DNA of 64,000 nucleotides from Takakia lepidozioides. Lineage: Eukaryota > Streptophyta > Takakiopsida > Takakiales > Takakiaceae. The first letter of the stretch is position 1. Every line of letters starts with the position of its first letter. The stretch is taken from NCBI GenBank assembly GCA_030704615.1, contig CM060731.1:84114756-84178755 (forward strand). The letters run 5' to 3'. This document shows, piece after piece, positions 62,829 to 64,000 of this stretch. The notes beneath the pieces were generated by a model. That model was not told where the DNA came from, did not search any database, and saw only the letters and a program-made list of their open reading frames with translations. Made by a program: the position numbers and the translations under genes.

Positions 62829-63035
62829 TCAACAAATGTCTAGAGATAGTTGGTTCCTCAATGCTACAGTCCTTACAGAAGTGAGATTTGCAATAATCTC
62901 ATTGGTCAGAATACCCTCTATGAGTGCCACAGGTATCCACCTCTTGGGTTGCACCTCCAAAATGTAGGACAAGTACGTTTGCACTCGTTGTTGCACATCC
63001 ACACCTTGCAAGCCTGAGGCTGGCTTTATGCCCAC
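62829..63035 (-). CDS. START / polyketide-cyclase-like (COQ10-like) protein, 3' exon
   Basis: Acceptor ATACAG|G at 63036/63035. The frame VDVQQRVQTYLSYILEVQPK then RWIPVALIEGILTNEIIANL, TSVR resembles the 'tsLsY.v.VkP..wlPv.LiEg.l..EI..NL..iR' segment of plant polyketide cyclase/dehydrase and lipid-transport (COQ10/START-like) proteins, often plastid-targeted. The C-terminal helix follows and the frame ends at TAA near 62829. The family binds a hydrophobic ligand; the specific ligand is unknown. Confidence 0.72.
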   Translation of the reverse strand: MGIKPASGLQGVDVQQRVQTYLSYILEVQPKRWIPVALIEGILTNEIIANLTSVRTVALRNQLSLDIC

Positions 63036-63627
63036 CTGTATGAAAAGGTTCAACACAATTGCATTGAGAGATGGAGAGAACAGGAAAATGAGACAAAGGT
63101 CAAAGCCAGCCCAACTAAGAGCCACTTTTCTCTACAGAGGAGTTGCTGCCCTCTTTCATAGGCCCAAGGACATGTGAAAAAGGACACGGTAGAACAACAT
63201 AGTCGTGGGGAGACAGAAGAAGAGAGAGATAAATGTATCAATTGAGTGTTCCATAAGGGCATAGTCCCCACAGGATACTCGCTCTCTTCGTGCCAGTTTT
63301 AGGTTTTCACGCCACAAGGGTGTATGAGACTCATTCCAAAATTGACGTACTGCTCAAACACAGCCTAAAGGTGATTGAGAGTTTTGAGGTATGAGCTGAC
63401 ATGGAAATGATGGTAGAAAATATGGCAAGTCATATTGTGTCTTGAAGAGGGCAGGAGAATGAACCTTAGTGCTGTTGTGTTGCTTTTGTGGATTCTTCCT
63501 TTGATGGTGTCTTCCCTCGTTGCTGAGGTGTTTATGAAAAGGTTCCCAATTAGGTTTAATCCAGAAACTTGCCCTTTGAGAGAGAGAGAGTCCGGTTTGG
63601 AGGTAACTAGAGGAAAGGGAATCATAC

Positions 63628-63795
63628 CTGGTGCATGCACCAGGTGCCACGGAAAATCTGAAAGTCACCCTCCACAGTCTCGAAGTGTAGGTCTCGGCGG
63701 GTTCCATCAGGAAGCACCTCTAAGGAAGCTTCAGTCACTTCAACCACAGCTTTTGCTTGAAACTTCACACCAAAAGTGAGGTTTGTCTCTCCTAT
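63628..63795 (-). CDS. START / polyketide-cyclase-like protein, internal exon
   Basis: Acceptor GGGACAG|A (about 63796) and donor CACCAG|GTATGA (63628/63627). It encodes NLTFGVKFQAKAVVEVTEAS, LEVLPDGTRRDLHFETVEGD and FQIFRGTWCMHQ. This matches the family pattern 'FGVKFqAKaVveV.E..LE.L..G..RdieF..vEGDFq.F.GtW'. Its continuation is the exon at 63035. The upstream exons lie beyond the window. An exact tandem duplication covers its 5' part and acceptor. Confidence 0.78.
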
Positions 63796-63970
63796 CTGTC
63801 CCCACAGAGCCATCAAAACCCCGGGCAAAAAGAAAAGAAAAACACCTCTAAGGAAGCTTCAGTCACTTCAACCACAGCTTTTGCTTGAAACTTCACACCA
63901 AAAGTGAGGTTTGTCTCTCCTATCTGTCCCCACAGAGCCATCAAAACCCCGGGCAAAAAGAAAAGAAAAA
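63715..63970. repeat. Exact 128-bp tandem duplication over a splice acceptor
   Basis: 63715-63842 and 63843-63970 appear identical by eye (cacctctaaggaagcttcag ... gcaaaaagaaaagaaaaa). On the minus strand each copy holds the 3' end of the intron (pyrimidine tract, GGGACAG) and about the first 80 bp of the START exon. The transcript therefore meets two identical acceptors. Since 128 is not a multiple of three, including both would shift the frame. Confidence 0.95.
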
Positions 63971-64000
63971 CATTTATCACCAATGCATTTGAAAGAGACG

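Overview
This is a stretch of nuclear DNA from a plant, or possibly a close streptophyte alga. The evidence is GT-AG introns, plant-type transposons (CACTA/En-Spm Tnp2, MULE, chromovirus and other Ty3/gypsy elements, LINEs) and two plant host genes. Gene density is very low, which points to a large repeat-rich genome. A fern or another non-seed plant is plausible, but the sequence alone cannot settle the lineage.

Layout. 0.2-5.5 kb: a minus-strand host gene of the WRKY19-like/loricrin-like family (CxxHGGG[KR]RC repeats over several exons). 8.5-10.7 kb: an L1-like LINE on the minus strand whose middle segment reads on the plus strand. 11.1-18.9 kb: a decayed CACTA element (CACTA-1) whose Tnp2 exons alternate between strands, with a 5'-truncated LINE (14.8-16.3 kb) and a divergent second transposon gene (17.1-18.1 kb). 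19.3-28.2 kb: a second, better preserved CACTA element (CACTA-2) with divergent TNP1-like (minus) and Tnp2 (plus) genes. 30.1-33.7 kb: a MULE transposase with MULE and SWIM domains.

34.5-38.5 kb and 48.0-52.4 kb: two paralogues of an intron-rich gene I call PMT. Its first half looks like a ParB/sulfiredoxin-like domain. In the complete copy the second half looks like a beta-class DNA amino-methyltransferase (motif IV first, motif I last). Each paralogue carries arrays of short near-perfect palindromes in two equivalent introns. The arms differ between paralogues, the core (CGTTGACG or its complement) is shared, and some repeats show matched changes in both arms. This is my best candidate for an undescribed system.

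38.5-45.0 kb: a 5'-truncated Ty3/gypsy element that cuts off PMT copy 1, with a coding minisatellite, extra ORFs after integrase, and a polypurine tract plus 3' LTR. 45.0-46.7 kb: LINE ORF1-like fragments. 53.0-53.5 kb: a second 3' fragment of the 14.8 kb LINE. 55.1-55.4 kb: a MULE fragment. 55.5-61.3 kb: a chromovirus (gag, protease, RT, RNase H, integrase, chromodomain) with an inverted LTR-like copy at its left end. 61.4-62.2 kb: two tRNA-like sequences. 62.8-64.0 kb: exons of a host START/polyketide-cyclase-like gene on the minus strand, with an exact 128-bp tandem duplication over a splice acceptor.

Nearly all transposon genes here carry stops or frameshifts. The PMT methyltransferase exons of copy 2, the MULE and the two host genes look best preserved.
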